Of a DNA stretch of 64,000 bases, positions 35,546 to 47,595 are shown piece after piece. The stretch is from Pseudonocardia hierapolitana. GTDB taxonomy: Bacteria > Actinomycetota > Actinomycetes > Mycobacteriales > Pseudonocardiaceae. Location: positions 7,378,001 through 7,442,000 of the forward strand of contig NZ_VIWU01000001.1 in assembly GCF_007994075.1 (NCBI RefSeq), written 5' to 3'. The translations under genes and the position numbers were made by a program. The notes below the pieces were generated by a model that was not told the origin of the DNA, did no database searches, and saw only the letters and a list, made by a program, of their open reading frames with translations. How positions within the stretch are numbered: the stretch's first letter is position 1; the number at the start of each line of letters is the position of its first letter.

Positions 35546-35923
35546 GTGCCACGGATGTTCCTGAACGGCACCGCCATGTCCGGCGGAGCCGATCACCACC
35601 TCGTGGGTGACGCCCCGCTGGTGGCCCGCACCACCACGGCGCCGCGCTACCGGTTCCACGCCGTCGGGGGGAAGTACCCGGCCCTCGAGGACGTCGGGGA
35701 GGGCGGCGCGGCCGTCGAGGGCGAGGTCTACGAGCTGTCCTACGAGCAGCTGCGCGAGGTGCTGCTCCCCGGCGAGCCCGACGGGCTGGAGCTCGGGGTC
35801 GTCGAGCTGGCCGACGGCAGCGGGTCGCTCGCGATGATCCTGCGCCGCGAGTACCCGCAGCTCCCACCGCTGGAGGACATCTCCGAGCTCGCCAGCTGGC
35901 GGGCGTTCCAGGAGAAGCAGTGA
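35546..35923 (+). CDS. Gamma-glutamylcyclotransferase-fold protein like the allophanate hydrolase C-terminal domain
   Basis: 125-residue protein: [20 protein letters not shown], then [20 protein letters not shown] and [14 protein letters not shown]. This is the gamma-glutamylcyclotransferase/AIG2 fold as used by the C-terminal domain of allophanate hydrolase (AtzF), where it acts on the product of the amidase domain. Here it stands alone, between xanthine dehydrogenase and allantoinase, with GTGA overlap to the latter. Since no ureidoglycolate lyase is encoded in the cluster, a role in ureide breakdown is attractive but unproven. Confidence 0.7.
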   Translation: MPRMFLNGTAMSGGADHHLVGDAPLVARTTTAPRYRFHAVGGKYPALEDVGEGGAAVEGEVYELSYEQLREVLLPGEPDGLELGVVELADGSGSLAMILRREYPQLPPLEDISELASWRAFQEKQ

Positions 35924-37227
35924 TCGTCTTCCGGGCGCGGCGGGCCGTCGTCGACGGTGCCGAGCGGCCGTCCGCCGTGCTGGTCTCGGGCGACCGGATC
36001 GAGGCCGTGCTGCCGTACGACCTCCCGGTGGATGCTCAGGAGGTCGTCCTCGCGGACGACGAGGTGTTGCTGCCGGGCCTGGTCGACACCCACGTGCACG
36101 TCAACGAGCCGGGCCGCACCGAGTGGGAGGGCTTCGCCACCGCCACCCGGGCCGCGGCGGCGGGCGGCGTCACGACGATCGTGGACATGCCGCTCAACTC
36201 GCTGCCGCCCACCGTCGACGTGGCCGCGCTGCAGACCAAGCGGGAGGCGGCCGACGGGCAGTGCGCCGTGGACGTCGGTTTCTGGGGCGGGGCGATCCCC
36301 GGCAACGCGGGCGAGCTGGCGAAGCTGCACGCCGAGGGCGTCTTCGGCGTGAAGTGCTTCCTCCTCGACAGCGGGGTGCCGGAGTTCCCGCCGCTCGACG
36401 CCGACGGCCTGCGAGCCGCGCTCGCGGCCGTCGCCGAGTACGACGGGCTGCTCATCGCCCACGCCGAGGACGGCGACGCGGTCCGCCCCGCATCCGGGCG
36501 CCGTTACGCCGACTTCGTCGCGTCCCGGCCACCCGAGGCGGAGGACGGGGCGATCGCGACCCTCCTGCGGCTGGCCCGCGAGACCGGCGCGCGGGTGCAC
36601 GTGGTGCACCTGTCGGCGGCGTCCGCGCTGCCGCAGCTCGCCGCCGCCCGGGCCGAGGGGCTGCCGGTGAGCGTCGAGACCTGCCCGCACTACCTCGCGC
36701 TCACCGCCGAGGAGGTGCCCGACGGCGACACCCGGTTCAAGTGCTGCCCGCCGGTGCGGGAGGCGGCCAACCGGGACGCGCTGTGGCAGGGCCTCGCCGA
36801 CGGCGTGATCGACATGATCGTCTCCGACCACTCGCCGTCCCCACCCGACCTCAAGCACCTCGACACCGGCGACTTCGGCACCGCGTGGGGCGGCATCGCG
36901 TCGCTGCAGGTCGGGCTGCCGGTCGTGTGGACCGAGGCGCGCCGGCGCGGCCACGGGCTCGCGCGGGTCGTCGAGTGGATGGCCCACGCGCCCGCCGCGC
37001 GCGTCGGGCTCGGACGCAAGGGCCGCATCACCGCGGGCGCCGACGCCGACCTCGTCGTCTTCGCGCCGGACGAGCCGTACACGGTGGGGGAGCTGCACCA
37101 CCGGCACGCGGTCACCCCGTACGCGGGGCGGGAGCTCACGGGCGTGGTGCGCCAGACGTGGCTGCGCGGCGCCCCGGCCGACGGGACGCCGCGCGGGCGG
37201 CTGCTGCGACGAGGAGAGAGCTGGTGA
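35920..37227 (+). CDS. allB: Allantoinase (cyclic amidohydrolase)
   Basis: 435-residue member of the dihydroorotase/allantoinase family that opens allantoin to allantoate. Metal ligands: [17 protein letters not shown], the carbamylated Lys in [28 protein letters not shown] and the Asp in [11 protein letters not shown]. The sequence NEPGR-x-EWEGF and SDHSPSPP favour allantoinase over dihydroorotase. GTG start overlapping the preceding stop. Confidence 0.93.
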   Translation: MIVFRARRAVVDGAERPSAVLVSGDRIEAVLPYDLPVDAQEVVLADDEVLLPGLVDTHVHVNEPGRTEWEGFATATRAAAAGGVTTIVDMPLNSLPPTVDVAALQTKREAADGQCAVDVGFWGGAIPGNAGELAKLHAEGVFGVKCFLLDSGVPEFPPLDADGLRAALAAVAEYDGLLIAHAEDGDAVRPASGRRYADFVASRPPEAEDGAIATLLRLARETGARVHVVHLSAASALPQLAAARAEGLPVSVETCPHYLALTAEEVPDGDTRFKCCPPVREAANRDALWQGLADGVIDMIVSDHSPSPPDLKHLDTGDFGTAWGGIASLQVGLPVVWTEARRRGHGLARVVEWMAHAPAARVGLGRKGRITAGADADLVVFAPDEPYTVGELHHRHAVTPYAGRELTGVVRQTWLRGAPADGTPRGRLLRRGESW

Positions 37228-37298
37228 GCGAGCTTGCGAGCGAGCCGATGTCACAGCGCCGACGCGAAGCGTCGGCCGAGCGTCAGCGAGGCCGTGCG
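37224..37298 (+). repeat. Coupling cassette B, fused in frame to allantoicase
   Basis: 75-bp member of the stop-start cassette family. It begins GTGAGCGAGCTTGCGAG over the allantoinase stop and ends GAGCGTCAGCGAGGCC before a TTG. A perfect hairpin CCGACGC/GCGTCGG with a GAA loop lies in its middle. Unlike the other copies the frame stays open, so the cassette adds 25 residues to the allantoicase N terminus. Relative to the 77-bp copies it is two bases shorter. Confidence 0.75.
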
Positions 37299-38279
37299 TT
37301 GAGCGATTTCCGGGAGCTGCCCGATCTCGCGCTGCGTTCACTCGGCGGCGCGGTCGTGTACGCCAACGACGACGCGTTCGCCGCGAAGGAGAACCTGATC
37401 ACGCCGGGCCGGCCGGCGTTCGACCCCACCACGTTCGGCTCCCAGGGCAAGGTCTACGACGGCTGGGAGACGCGCAGGCGACGCTCCCCGGGGCACGACG
37501 AGGCGGTCGTGCGGCTCGGGGCGTCCGGGGTGGTGCACGGGGTCGTGGTCGACACGGCCTGGTTCACGGGCAACTACCCGCCCGAGATCGCGGTGGACGG
37601 CGCTCGCGCCGACGGTCTCGTCGACATGGCCGCGCTGGAGTGGGAGCCGCTCGTGCCCCGCTCGCCGGTGTCGGGCGACTCCGAGAACGCCTTCGCGGTG
37701 GAGAACCCGCGCCGGGTCACCCACGTCCGGCTGCGGATCTTCCCCGACGGCGGCGTCGCCCGGCTGCGGGTGCACGGCGAGGCGCTTCCCGACCCCGACC
37801 AGCTGGACGCGCTCGGCACAGCCGACCTCGCCGCCCTCGAGAACGGCGGCCGCGTGGTGGCCTGCTCGAATGCGTTCTACGGATCGCCCAACAACCTGCT
37901 GCTGCCCGGCCCCGCCCGCACGATGGGCGAGGGCTGGGAGAACGCCCGCCGCCGCGACGACGGCAACGACTGGGTCGAGGTGGCGCTCGTCGCCGAGGCG
38001 GAGCTGGTGCTGGCCGAGCTCGACACGAGCTGGTTCCTGCACAACGCGCCCGGTTGGGCCGCGCTCACCGGTCGCACCGCCGACGGCGACACCGTCGAGC
38101 TGCTGCCCCGCACCCCGCTGCAGCCCGACACCCGCCACCGCTTCAGAGTCCCTGCCGCCCCGGTCACGCACGTCCGCATGGACGTGTTCCCCGACGGCGG
38201 CATGGCCCGCCTGCGTCTGCACGGCCGCCTCACCGAGGCCGGCCGCGCGGAGCTGGCTGCCCGCTGGTCCCAGCCCTGA
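37224..38279 (+). CDS. alc: Allantoicase
   Basis: Allantoate amidinohydrolase forming ureidoglycolate and urea. Two homologous jelly-roll repeats are visible: [20 protein letters not shown] with [20 protein letters not shown], and [20 protein letters not shown] with [16 protein letters not shown]. Each ends in the HVR-x-x-x-FPDGG-x-ARLRxHG repeat. The GTG at 37224 has GGAGAG upstream and overlaps the allB stop, giving 351 residues; the first 25 are cassette-encoded ([12 protein letters not shown]). The TTG at 37299 may be the ancestral start (326 residues); an ATG at 37248 is also in frame. Confidence 0.92.
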   Translation: MSELASEPMSQRRREASAERQRGRALSDFRELPDLALRSLGGAVVYANDDAFAAKENLITPGRPAFDPTTFGSQGKVYDGWETRRRRSPGHDEAVVRLGASGVVHGVVVDTAWFTGNYPPEIAVDGARADGLVDMAALEWEPLVPRSPVSGDSENAFAVENPRRVTHVRLRIFPDGGVARLRVHGEALPDPDQLDALGTADLAALENGGRVVACSNAFYGSPNNLLLPGPARTMGEGWENARRRDDGNDWVEVALVAEAELVLAELDTSWFLHNAPGWAALTGRTADGDTVELLPRTPLQPDTRHRFRVPAAPVTHVRMDVFPDGGMARLRLHGRLTEAGRAELAARWSQP

Positions 38280-38334
38280 TTGCAGCATGGCCACCTTCAT
38301 GCAACGAGATGGCATGAAGGTGGCCATGCTGCAA
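38280..38334. repeat. Perfect 23-bp inverted repeat inside the ureide operon
   Basis: Arms 38280-38302 and 38312-38334 are exact reverse complements with a 9-base loop, starting one base after the allantoicase stop and 21 bp before the hydroxypyruvate isomerase start. In RNA it is a very stable hairpin with no U-tract. It may attenuate or terminate transcription within the operon or protect mRNA ends. It shares the core GGCCACCTTCATGC with the hairpin at 51955 and part of the core at 10302. Confidence 0.9.
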
Positions 38335-38355
38335 CCCACCCGGAGGTACGCACTG

Positions 38356-39135
38356 GTGCGCTACACCGTCAACTGCTCGATCCTCTTCACCGAGCTGCCC
38401 CTGCTCGACCGGCCGGCCGCGGCGAAGGCCGCGGGGTTCGACGCCGTCGAGTTCTGGTGGCCGTTCCCCATCGCTGCGCCGCCCGATGCCGAGGTCGAGC
38501 GCTTCGTGGGCGCGATCGAGGACGCCGGCGTGCAGCTCACCGGGCTCAACCTCGCCGCTGGTGACATGCCGAACGGGGACCGCGGGCTGGCGTCGTGGCC
38601 GGGGCGGGAGAGCGAGTTCCGCGACAGCATCGACATCGCCGCCGCGATCGGGAAGCGGCTCGGTACGCGGGTGTTCAACGCGCTCTACGGCAACCGCGTC
38701 GAGGGCGCCGACCCGCGCGACCAGGACGACCTCGCCGTGCAGAACCTCGCCCGCGCCGCCGCCCTGCTCGACGGGACCGTGGTGCTCGAGCCGCTCTCCG
38801 GCGCCGACCGCTACCCGCTGCGCACCGCGGCGGACGCACTGGCCGTGGCCGACCGCCTCAACGTCCCGAACGTCGCGCTGCTGGCCGATCTGTACCACCT
38901 CACCGTCAACGGCGACGACGTCGCCGCGGTGATCCGCGACCACGCCGCCCGGATCGGGCACGTCCAGATCGCCGACGCGCCCGGCCGCCACGAGCCCGGC
39001 ACCGGCGAGATCCCCTTCGACGCGCACCTCTCCGCCCTCACCGCGGCCGGCTACACCGGCTGGATCGGGCTGGAGTACGTACCGTCCAGCGGCAGCGACC
39101 ACGCCTTCGACTGGCTCCAGGAGGAACAGCAGTGA
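38356..39135 (+). CDS. hyi: Hydroxypyruvate isomerase (TIM-barrel, AP endonuclease 2 family)
   Basis: 259-residue xylose-isomerase-like TIM barrel. Landmarks: [45 protein letters not shown] and [18 protein letters not shown], all typical of Hyi, which interconverts hydroxypyruvate and tartronate semialdehyde. GTG at 38356 follows GGAGG by 9 bases. Grouped with tartronate semialdehyde reductase and glyoxylate carboligase, it completes the glyoxylate-to-glycerate route. Confidence 0.9.
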   Translation: MRYTVNCSILFTELPLLDRPAAAKAAGFDAVEFWWPFPIAAPPDAEVERFVGAIEDAGVQLTGLNLAAGDMPNGDRGLASWPGRESEFRDSIDIAAAIGKRLGTRVFNALYGNRVEGADPRDQDDLAVQNLARAAALLDGTVVLEPLSGADRYPLRTAADALAVADRLNVPNVALLADLYHLTVNGDDVAAVIRDHAARIGHVQIADAPGRHEPGTGEIPFDAHLSALTAAGYTGWIGLEYVPSSGSDHAFDWLQEEQQ

Positions 39136-40030
39136 CCACCAACGACGCGACGACCATCGCGTTCATCGGGCTCGGCATCATGGGCGCCCCCATGGCCGGC
39201 CACCTGATCGACGCCGGCCACGACGTGGTGGGCTACAACCGATCCCGCCCCGCCGTGGACCGCCTCGTCGAGCGCGGCGGCCGGGCCGCGAGCAGTGTGG
39301 CCGACGCGGTGCGCGACGCCGAGGTCGTGATCACGATGGTGCCGGACAGCCCGGACGTCGAGGACGTGTCGCTCGGCGCCGACGGGATCTACGCCACCGC
39401 GAAGCCCGGCACCCTGCACATCGACTGTTCCACGATCCGCCCCGACGTCGCCCGCGCGATCGCATCGGCGGGGAACGAGCGCGGCATCCGCGTCGTCGAC
39501 GCGCCCGTGAGCGGCGGGGAGGCGGGCGCGAAGGAAGGCTCGCTGTCGATCATGGTCGGCGGCGCGGCCGAGGACGTGGAGGCGGCGCGGCCGTACCTCG
39601 ACGTGGTGGGCGGCACCGTCGTGCACGTCGGCCCCGCAGGCGCGGGCCAGACGGTGAAGGCGGCCAACCAGCTGATCGTCGCCGGCAACATCCAGCTGCT
39701 CGCCGAGGCGCTCGTGTTCCTCGAGGCGCACGGCGTCGACACCGAGGCCGCCACCACGGTGCTCGGCGGCGGCCTGGCCGGCAGCACGGTGCTGCAGCGC
39801 AAGGCCGCCGGCATGCGCGCGCGCGAGTTCGCGCCCGGCTTCCGGATCGACCTGCACCACAAGGACCTGGGCATCGTCACCGCCGCCGCCCGCGAGGCCG
39901 GCGTGACGATCCCGCTCGGGGCGCACGTCGCCCAGCTCGTGGGGGCGCTGCGGGCCATGGGGCACGGCGACCTCGACCACAGCGCGCTGCTCCTGCTCGT
40001 CGAGAGGCTGTCCGGGAGGGGTGGCACCTG

Positions 40031-40031
<1 letters not shown>
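39132..40031 (+). CDS. glxR: 2-hydroxy-3-oxopropionate (tartronate semialdehyde) reductase
   Basis: 299-residue beta-hydroxyacid dehydrogenase. Cofactor motif [18 protein letters not shown], substrate motif [20 protein letters not shown] and the catalytic Lys in [15 protein letters not shown] are intact; [16 protein letters not shown] is also typical. Reduces tartronate semialdehyde made by glyoxylate carboligase to glycerate. GTG start overlaps the previous stop; the stop overlaps the gcl ATG (TGATG). garR is a synonym-level alternative. Confidence 0.92.
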
Positions 40032-41797
<1,766 letters not shown>

Positions 41798-41799
41798 GC

Positions 41800-41983
41800 G
41801 ACCGACTCGCCGCGCGCGGGCGTCGGACTCGCCGTGCTGGAACGTCGGACTCGCCGTGCTGGAACGTCGGACTCGCCGTGTCAGGACGTCGGACTCGCGC
41901 GAGTCTTGCGTTCGGGCGCGGTGAGTCTTGCGTTCGGGCGCGGTGAGTCTTGCGTTCGGACGCGGTGAGTCATGCGTTCGTGA
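41800..41983. repeat. Head-to-head 22-bp tandem repeat array between convergent genes
   Basis: Four left units of about 22 bp (41800-41887, consensus GTCGGACTCGCCGTGCTGGA) meet three to four right units (41901-41983, consensus GAGTCTTGCGTTCGGGCGCG) at a perfect centre GACTCGCGCGAGTC (41892-41905). The right units are diverged reverse complements of the left ones (about 14 of 22 positions). The whole array fills the 186-bp gap between gcl and the GGDEF/EAL gene and could fold into one long hairpin acting as a two-way terminator. Confidence 0.85.
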
Positions 41984-44428
41984 TCAGCCTGGTTCGGAGG
42001 CGGGGCGGAACCAGCGGCCGGCGGCCAGCCGGGTGTCGCTCGTGCGCATGCCGCGCAGGTGGGGAGCGAGGATCGGGAGGTCGGCGAGCACGGCGGGGGT
42101 GAGTTGCGCGCCCGTGGCGGGGCGGGCGACGAAGTGGCCCTGCACCAGGTCGCAGCCCTGGCGGCGCAGCTCGTGCAGCTGCCCCGCCCGCTCGACGCCC
42201 TCCGCGACCGTCCGCAGGCCCAGGTGGCGGGCGAGGTCGAGCAGACCGCGCAGGAACCACCGCTGCTGCTCGTCGTGGTCGATGTGCGCCACGAAGGACT
42301 GGTCGATCTTCACGGTGTCCACGGGCGTGCGGGCGAGCCGGGACAGCGTGGAGTAGCCGGTGCCGAAGTCGTCGAGCGCGATCCGGACGCCGAGCCCGCG
42401 CAGCCGGTGCATCACGTCGACGGCGTTGGCCGGCCGGTTGTTCACGGCCGTCTCGGTCATCTCCAGCGCGAGCTGGCCGGGGGAGATGCCGTAGCGCCGC
42501 AGGACCCCCGCCACGCGGTCCGGCAGCCCGCTGTCGCCGAACTCGGTGGGGTCGACGTTCACCGCGATCCGCAGGCGCCGGTGTGCGAGCCCGGCGTTCC
42601 ACAGGCCGAGCTGGGCGCAGCCCTGCTCCAGCATGAGCGCGGTCAGCTGGCCGGACAGGCCCGCGGCGGTGCACGCCGGGATGAACGTGGCCGGCGGGAT
42701 CGGCTCGCCCTCGTGCGTCCAGCGGGCGAGCACCTCCATGGCGGCGATCCGCCCGGACACCGGGTCCACGACCGGCTGGTAGATCGCCTGCACGTCTCCG
42801 CGGTGCAGGGCGTCGGCGAACGCCTCGGGCAGCGGCGGGCGCACCCGGCGCACGGCGTGCCGTCCGTTCCGGTCGGTCGGCTCCCCGTCGAGCGCGGCGG
42901 TGTGGGCGGCCACGTCCCCCTTGCCGGACGCCTTCACCGCGTACATCGCGACGTCGGCGCGGTGCAGCAGGGTGGCTGCGCGGGTGGCGGCGTCGGTGCC
43001 GGTGTCCTGCCCGGCCTCGACGGTGGCCACGCCGATGCTCGCCGACACCGCCACCGAGCGGCCGTGCACGTGGAACGGGTCGCGCAGGGTGCCGAGCAGG
43101 CGCCGGGCGGCGGTCGTCGCGTCGTCGCCCTGCTCGACGAGCACCGCGAACTCGTCGCCGCCGAGGCGGGCGAGGGTGTCGGCGCTGCGCAGCGCTCCGC
43201 GCAGGCGGCCGGCCACGCCGACGAGGAGGGCATCGCCCGCCGCGTGCCCGAGGGTGTCGTTGACGGCCTTGAAGCCGTCCAGGTCGACGAAGGCCACGGA
43301 GACCGGCTGGCGGGTGCGCTCGGCCCGGTCGAGGGCGTGTTCGAGCCGGTCGAGGAACAGCGCCCGGTTGGCGAGGCCGGTGAGCGGGTCGTGGAACGCG
43401 AGGTGGTGCAGCTGCACCTCGCGTTGCTGGATGGCGCGGGTGAGCTCCTGGTTCTCCCGCATGGTGACGTACTGGCGCGCGAGCACGAGCAGCACCAGCG
43501 CCGCGATGCAGATGACCTCCACGCCGTCGAGGCCCGCACCGCCCGTGGCTTCCAGGGCGACGAGCACGGCGGCGGCCGCGAGCGGGAGGTAGGGGAGGAG
43601 CCCGGCGCGGACCGACTCACGCGGCGCCGGGGCGGTGTGCAGCTCCGCGTGGGGTCCGCCGCGCACGAGCGTGCCGGCGATGCCGAGCAGGCAGAACGCG
43701 ATCCGCCATCCCCACTCGACGGCCGAGCCGGTGACGTAGCTGCCCACCGTGATCTGGTAGGCGAACGTCGCGTCGGACGCGGCCATCGCGAGTACGCCTG
43801 CGCCGAGCAGCCCCCAGCGCAGGGGCGCGTCCCGGGTCTGGGCGAGGGTCAGGACGGTGACGGTCAGCAGCACGGCGTCCGCCACGGGGTAGGCGACCGC
43901 CACGGCGGCGTGCAGCAGCGAGTCGCCGGAGCTGCCGATCACGCGGTCCAGCACCGTCACCCACGCGACCAGTCCCACGGCACAGCCGACGAGGAGCGCG
44001 TCGAGGACGCGGCGCGGCGTGGCGAGGCCGGAGCCGGGCGGGGCGAGGAAGGCCAGCCCCACCAGCGCCGCCGCGGGAAAGCCCAGGTAGCCGATGTCGG
44101 CGAGGGACGGGTAGGGCGCGGCGATGTCCAGCACGTTCTCGTACAGGGTCCACGCCGCCTGGCCCGCCGCCCAGAACCAGCACGCGACGGCGAGCGCTGC
44201 CCACCCGCGGCTGATCCGCCCTCCGGTCCGGCGGGCCGCGCCCATGCAGCCCAACCCACCCCCGATGGCGAGGAGGAGCACGCCGAGGTTGGCCACCGTC
44301 TGCCGCGCGGTCCCGTCGAGCACGGCGCCGAGCCCACCGAGCGCCAGCAGCGCCACCGCGGCGGCCGCGGCGGCGGCCGTGCCGCGAGGGCGGTCCGCAG
44401 CGCGCAGCAGGCTCGTCGTGAGGCTCAT
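41984..44428 (-). CDS. Membrane GGDEF-EAL protein (cyclic di-GMP turnover)
   Basis: 814-residue protein. Residues 1-320 hold about nine or ten membrane helices (for example GWALLAVACWFWAAGQAAW region, YLPLAAAAVLVALEATGG). The GGDEF domain (about 350-510) has intact LARLGGDEFAVLVEQG plus VDLDGFKAVND, so diguanylate cyclase activity is possible. The EAL domain (about 545-785) has AMEVLARWTHEGE, LEMTETAVNN, DDFGTGYSTLSRLA and VKIDQSFV, so phosphodiesterase activity is possible too. The resident balance is unknown. Gene follows the ROK regulator in the same direction after 124 bp. Confidence 0.9.
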   Translation of the reverse strand: MSLTTSLLRAADRPRGTAAAAAAAVALLALGGLGAVLDGTARQTVANLGVLLLAIGGGLGCMGAARRTGGRISRGWAALAVACWFWAAGQAAWTLYENVLDIAAPYPSLADIGYLGFPAAALVGLAFLAPPGSGLATPRRVLDALLVGCAVGLVAWVTVLDRVIGSSGDSLLHAAVAVAYPVADAVLLTVTVLTLAQTRDAPLRWGLLGAGVLAMAASDATFAYQITVGSYVTGSAVEWGWRIAFCLLGIAGTLVRGGPHAELHTAPAPRESVRAGLLPYLPLAAAAVLVALEATGGAGLDGVEVICIAALVLLVLARQYVTMRENQELTRAIQQREVQLHHLAFHDPLTGLANRALFLDRLEHALDRAERTRQPVSVAFVDLDGFKAVNDTLGHAAGDALLVGVAGRLRGALRSADTLARLGGDEFAVLVEQGDDATTAARRLLGTLRDPFHVHGRSVAVSASIGVATVEAGQDTGTDAATRAATLLHRADVAMYAVKASGKGDVAAHTAALDGEPTDRNGRHAVRRVRPPLPEAFADALHRGDVQAIYQPVVDPVSGRIAAMEVLARWTHEGEPIPPATFIPACTAAGLSGQLTALMLEQGCAQLGLWNAGLAHRRLRIAVNVDPTEFGDSGLPDRVAGVLRRYGISPGQLALEMTETAVNNRPANAVDVMHRLRGLGVRIALDDFGTGYSTLSRLARTPVDTVKIDQSFVAHIDHDEQQRWFLRGLLDLARHLGLRTVAEGVERAGQLHELRRQGCDLVQGHFVARPATGAQLTPAVLADLPILAPHLRGMRTSDTRLAAGRWFRPASEPG

Positions 44429-44552
44429 CGACGTCCGTTCCGTCCGGATCTCCTGACCAGTGAAGATGCCCAGTGAATCCGGCCCGCTGCGACGCGCGTC
44501 ACCGGGGTCCCCTTATTCACCCGATCCCGTGATGTCCGACGGGTGGCGGGGG

Positions 44553-45809
44553 TCACGCGCGCTGGGCGAGGAGCAGGCCGATGGACTCCGTCGACAGTGC
44601 GCGTTCGATGCCCAGCACGGCGGCGCCCGCGAGCCCGGCGTACTCGCCGAGGACGCTGTTGGTGAGCACCAGGTTGCGGGTGGCGAGCGGCAGGGCCCGC
44701 TGGTAGGCGACGCTGCGCACGCCGGCGAGCAGCTCGTCGCTCGCGGCCGACAGGCCGCCACCGATCGTCACGCGCGCCGGGTTGTAGAAGTGCACCAGCG
44801 TGGCGACGAGCTCGCCGATCAGCGCGGCGGCCTCGCGCACGGCCGCCACCGCGCCTGCGTCGCCGTGAGCGAGCAGGGCGCGCACCTCCGCGGTGGGGAT
44901 CGGCCGGCCCTGCGTGCCGAGCCGGCGCGCGATGGCGCCTGCCGACGCCACCGCCTCGATGCAGCCCACGTTCCCGCAGACGCACGGTTCGTCCGGGGCG
45001 CCGCGCACGCGGACGTGCCCGATGTCGCCCGCCGCGCCGTCGGCGCCGTGGTGAAGCGTCCCTTCCCGGCTCACCAGGCCTCCGCCGATGCCGGTGCCGA
45101 CCTTGACGAAGAGGAGCGGGACCTGGTCGGCGGGCAGGGCCCGTGCCTCGCCGAGCGCGCGGAGGTTGACGTCGTTCTCCAGCACGGCGGGGCAGCCGAA
45201 GGTCTGCGAGAGCCGCGCGGCCACGGGGTAGGCGTGCCATCCGGGCATGATCGGCGGGCGGACGGGGACGCCCCGGGTGCCGTCCACCGGACCGGGCAGG
45301 CCGATCACGACCGCGCGTACCGGGACTCCCGCCGGCACGGTCTCCCGCAGGTGGGTGAGCTGCGTCTCCACCGTTCGGAGTACCACGTCGGGGCCGTCGT
45401 CCATGTGGACGTCCACCTCGGTGCGCGCGAGCATCCGCTGGCTCAGGTCGACGACCGCGAGGTGCGCGCTGCTCGCGCCGACGTCGGCGAGCAGCACGTG
45501 GCCGCCGCGCGGGGAGAGCGCGAGCCGGTCGGCCGGCCGTCCGCGGCCGACGGTCGGACGGGTCCCGTCGATCTGCAACAGCCCACGGGCGAGCAGCTCG
45601 TCGACGGCCGTGCTGACGGTGGTGCGCGCCAACCGGGCCGCCGGCACGAGGTCGGCCTTGCTCAGCGCGGCGCCGGAGGCGACCAGCCGGGCCACCGTGC
45701 TCAGCGTGAGGGCGGTGTCGGTCCGGCCGGAGAGCGGCGGCGTGGCGAGCCGCAGCGGCGGAAGCGGCGCCTGGGGAGACGGTGCCGGTGGGGATCTATG
45801 CAGCATCAC
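44553..45809 (-). CDS. ROK-family transcriptional regulator
   Basis: 418-residue repressor with an N-terminal winged helix (SKADLVPAARLARTTVSTAV, DELLARGLLQIDG) and a ROK sugar-kinase-like domain: LADVGASSAHLAVVD, LVKVGTGIGGGLVSREG-like LFVKVGTGIGGGLV, and the zinc motif CVCGNVGCIEAVASAG. ROK regulators of the NagC/XylR/Mlc type respond to sugars. Divergent from the sugar ABC operon, with inverted GACGGAA repeats in between, so it probably represses that operon and itself. Confidence 0.9.
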   Translation of the reverse strand: MMLHRSPPAPSPQAPLPPLRLATPPLSGRTDTALTLSTVARLVASGAALSKADLVPAARLARTTVSTAVDELLARGLLQIDGTRPTVGRGRPADRLALSPRGGHVLLADVGASSAHLAVVDLSQRMLARTEVDVHMDDGPDVVLRTVETQLTHLRETVPAGVPVRAVVIGLPGPVDGTRGVPVRPPIMPGWHAYPVAARLSQTFGCPAVLENDVNLRALGEARALPADQVPLLFVKVGTGIGGGLVSREGTLHHGADGAAGDIGHVRVRGAPDEPCVCGNVGCIEAVASAGAIARRLGTQGRPIPTAEVRALLAHGDAGAVAAVREAAALIGELVATLVHFYNPARVTIGGGLSAASDELLAGVRSVAYQRALPLATRNLVLTNSVLGEYAGLAGAAVLGIERALSTESIGLLLAQRA

Positions 45810-45819
45810 GGTCCGATAT

Positions 45820-45856
45820 CGACGGAAATCTGACGGAAAGTCACATTATTCCGTCG
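45820..45856. promoter_or_regulatory. Likely ROK operator
   Basis: CGACGGAA (45820-45827) and TTCCGTCG (45849-45856) are exact inverted repeats, and a third half-site TGACGGAAAG sits between them (45831-45840). The block overlaps the -35 of the sugar operon promoter and lies just upstream of the ROK start codon. Confidence 0.55.
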
Positions 45857-45886
45857 TTGTACGGCACTGGTCAATGCTCCTAGGTT
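45857..45886 (+). promoter_or_regulatory. Promoter of the sugar ABC operon
   Basis: TTGTAC (45857-45862), 18-bp spacer, TAGGTT (45881-45886). The same -10 hexamer is used in the alpha-mannosidase promoter. It directly abuts the inverted GACGGAA repeats. Confidence 0.5.
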
Positions 45887-45938
45887 CCTCGGGCGGGGGG
45901 AGCTCACCCGAAGCAGTGAGGACGACAGTGGTGTCGAG

Positions 45939-47437
<1,499 letters not shown>

Positions 47438-47441
<4 letters not shown>

Positions 47442-47518
47442 CCGAGCTTGCGAGGTCACCATCAGACACAGCACCGCCGGGCACGGTGCCGACGAGCGTC
47501 AGCGAGGAGGCTCCGTGA
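47438..47518 (+). CDS. 26-residue cassette ORF C1 (coupling cassette, first tandem copy)
   Basis: GTG at 47438 overlaps the ATPase stop (GTGA). The 26-codon ORF begins VTELARSPSD, ends VSEEAP, and its TGA overlaps the GTG of copy C2. The 5' 22 bases form GTGACC/GGTCAC, which would hide the start codon in a stem. The 3' end carries GAGGAGG as ribosome binding site for C2. Confidence 0.6.
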
Positions 47519-47595
47519 CCGAGCTTGCGAGGTCACCGATCGGCACAGCAGCGGCGCGCACGGCGCCGACGAGGGTCAGCGAGGAGGCGCCGTGA
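47515..47595 (+). CDS. 26-residue cassette ORF C2 (coupling cassette, second tandem copy)
   Basis: Exactly 77 bp downstream of C1. The ORF begins VTELARSPIG, ends VSEEAP, and its TGA overlaps the GTG of the permease (47592). Same GTGACC/GGTCAC start-codon stem, a perfect inner hairpin CGGCGC/GCGCCG, and a GAGGAGG that serves the permease start. Confidence 0.6.
   Translation: MTELARSPIGTAAARTAPTRVSEEAP

Noticed and set aside
41800..41983. CRISPR array
   Set aside because: The repeats are contiguous 22-mers without unique spacers, the two halves are inverted, and no cas genes are present.
47448..47592. Longer permease starting inside the coupling cassettes
   Set aside because: The added residues are an out-of-frame reading of the cassettes and have no permease features; GTG 47592 has the GAGGAGG ribosome binding site.
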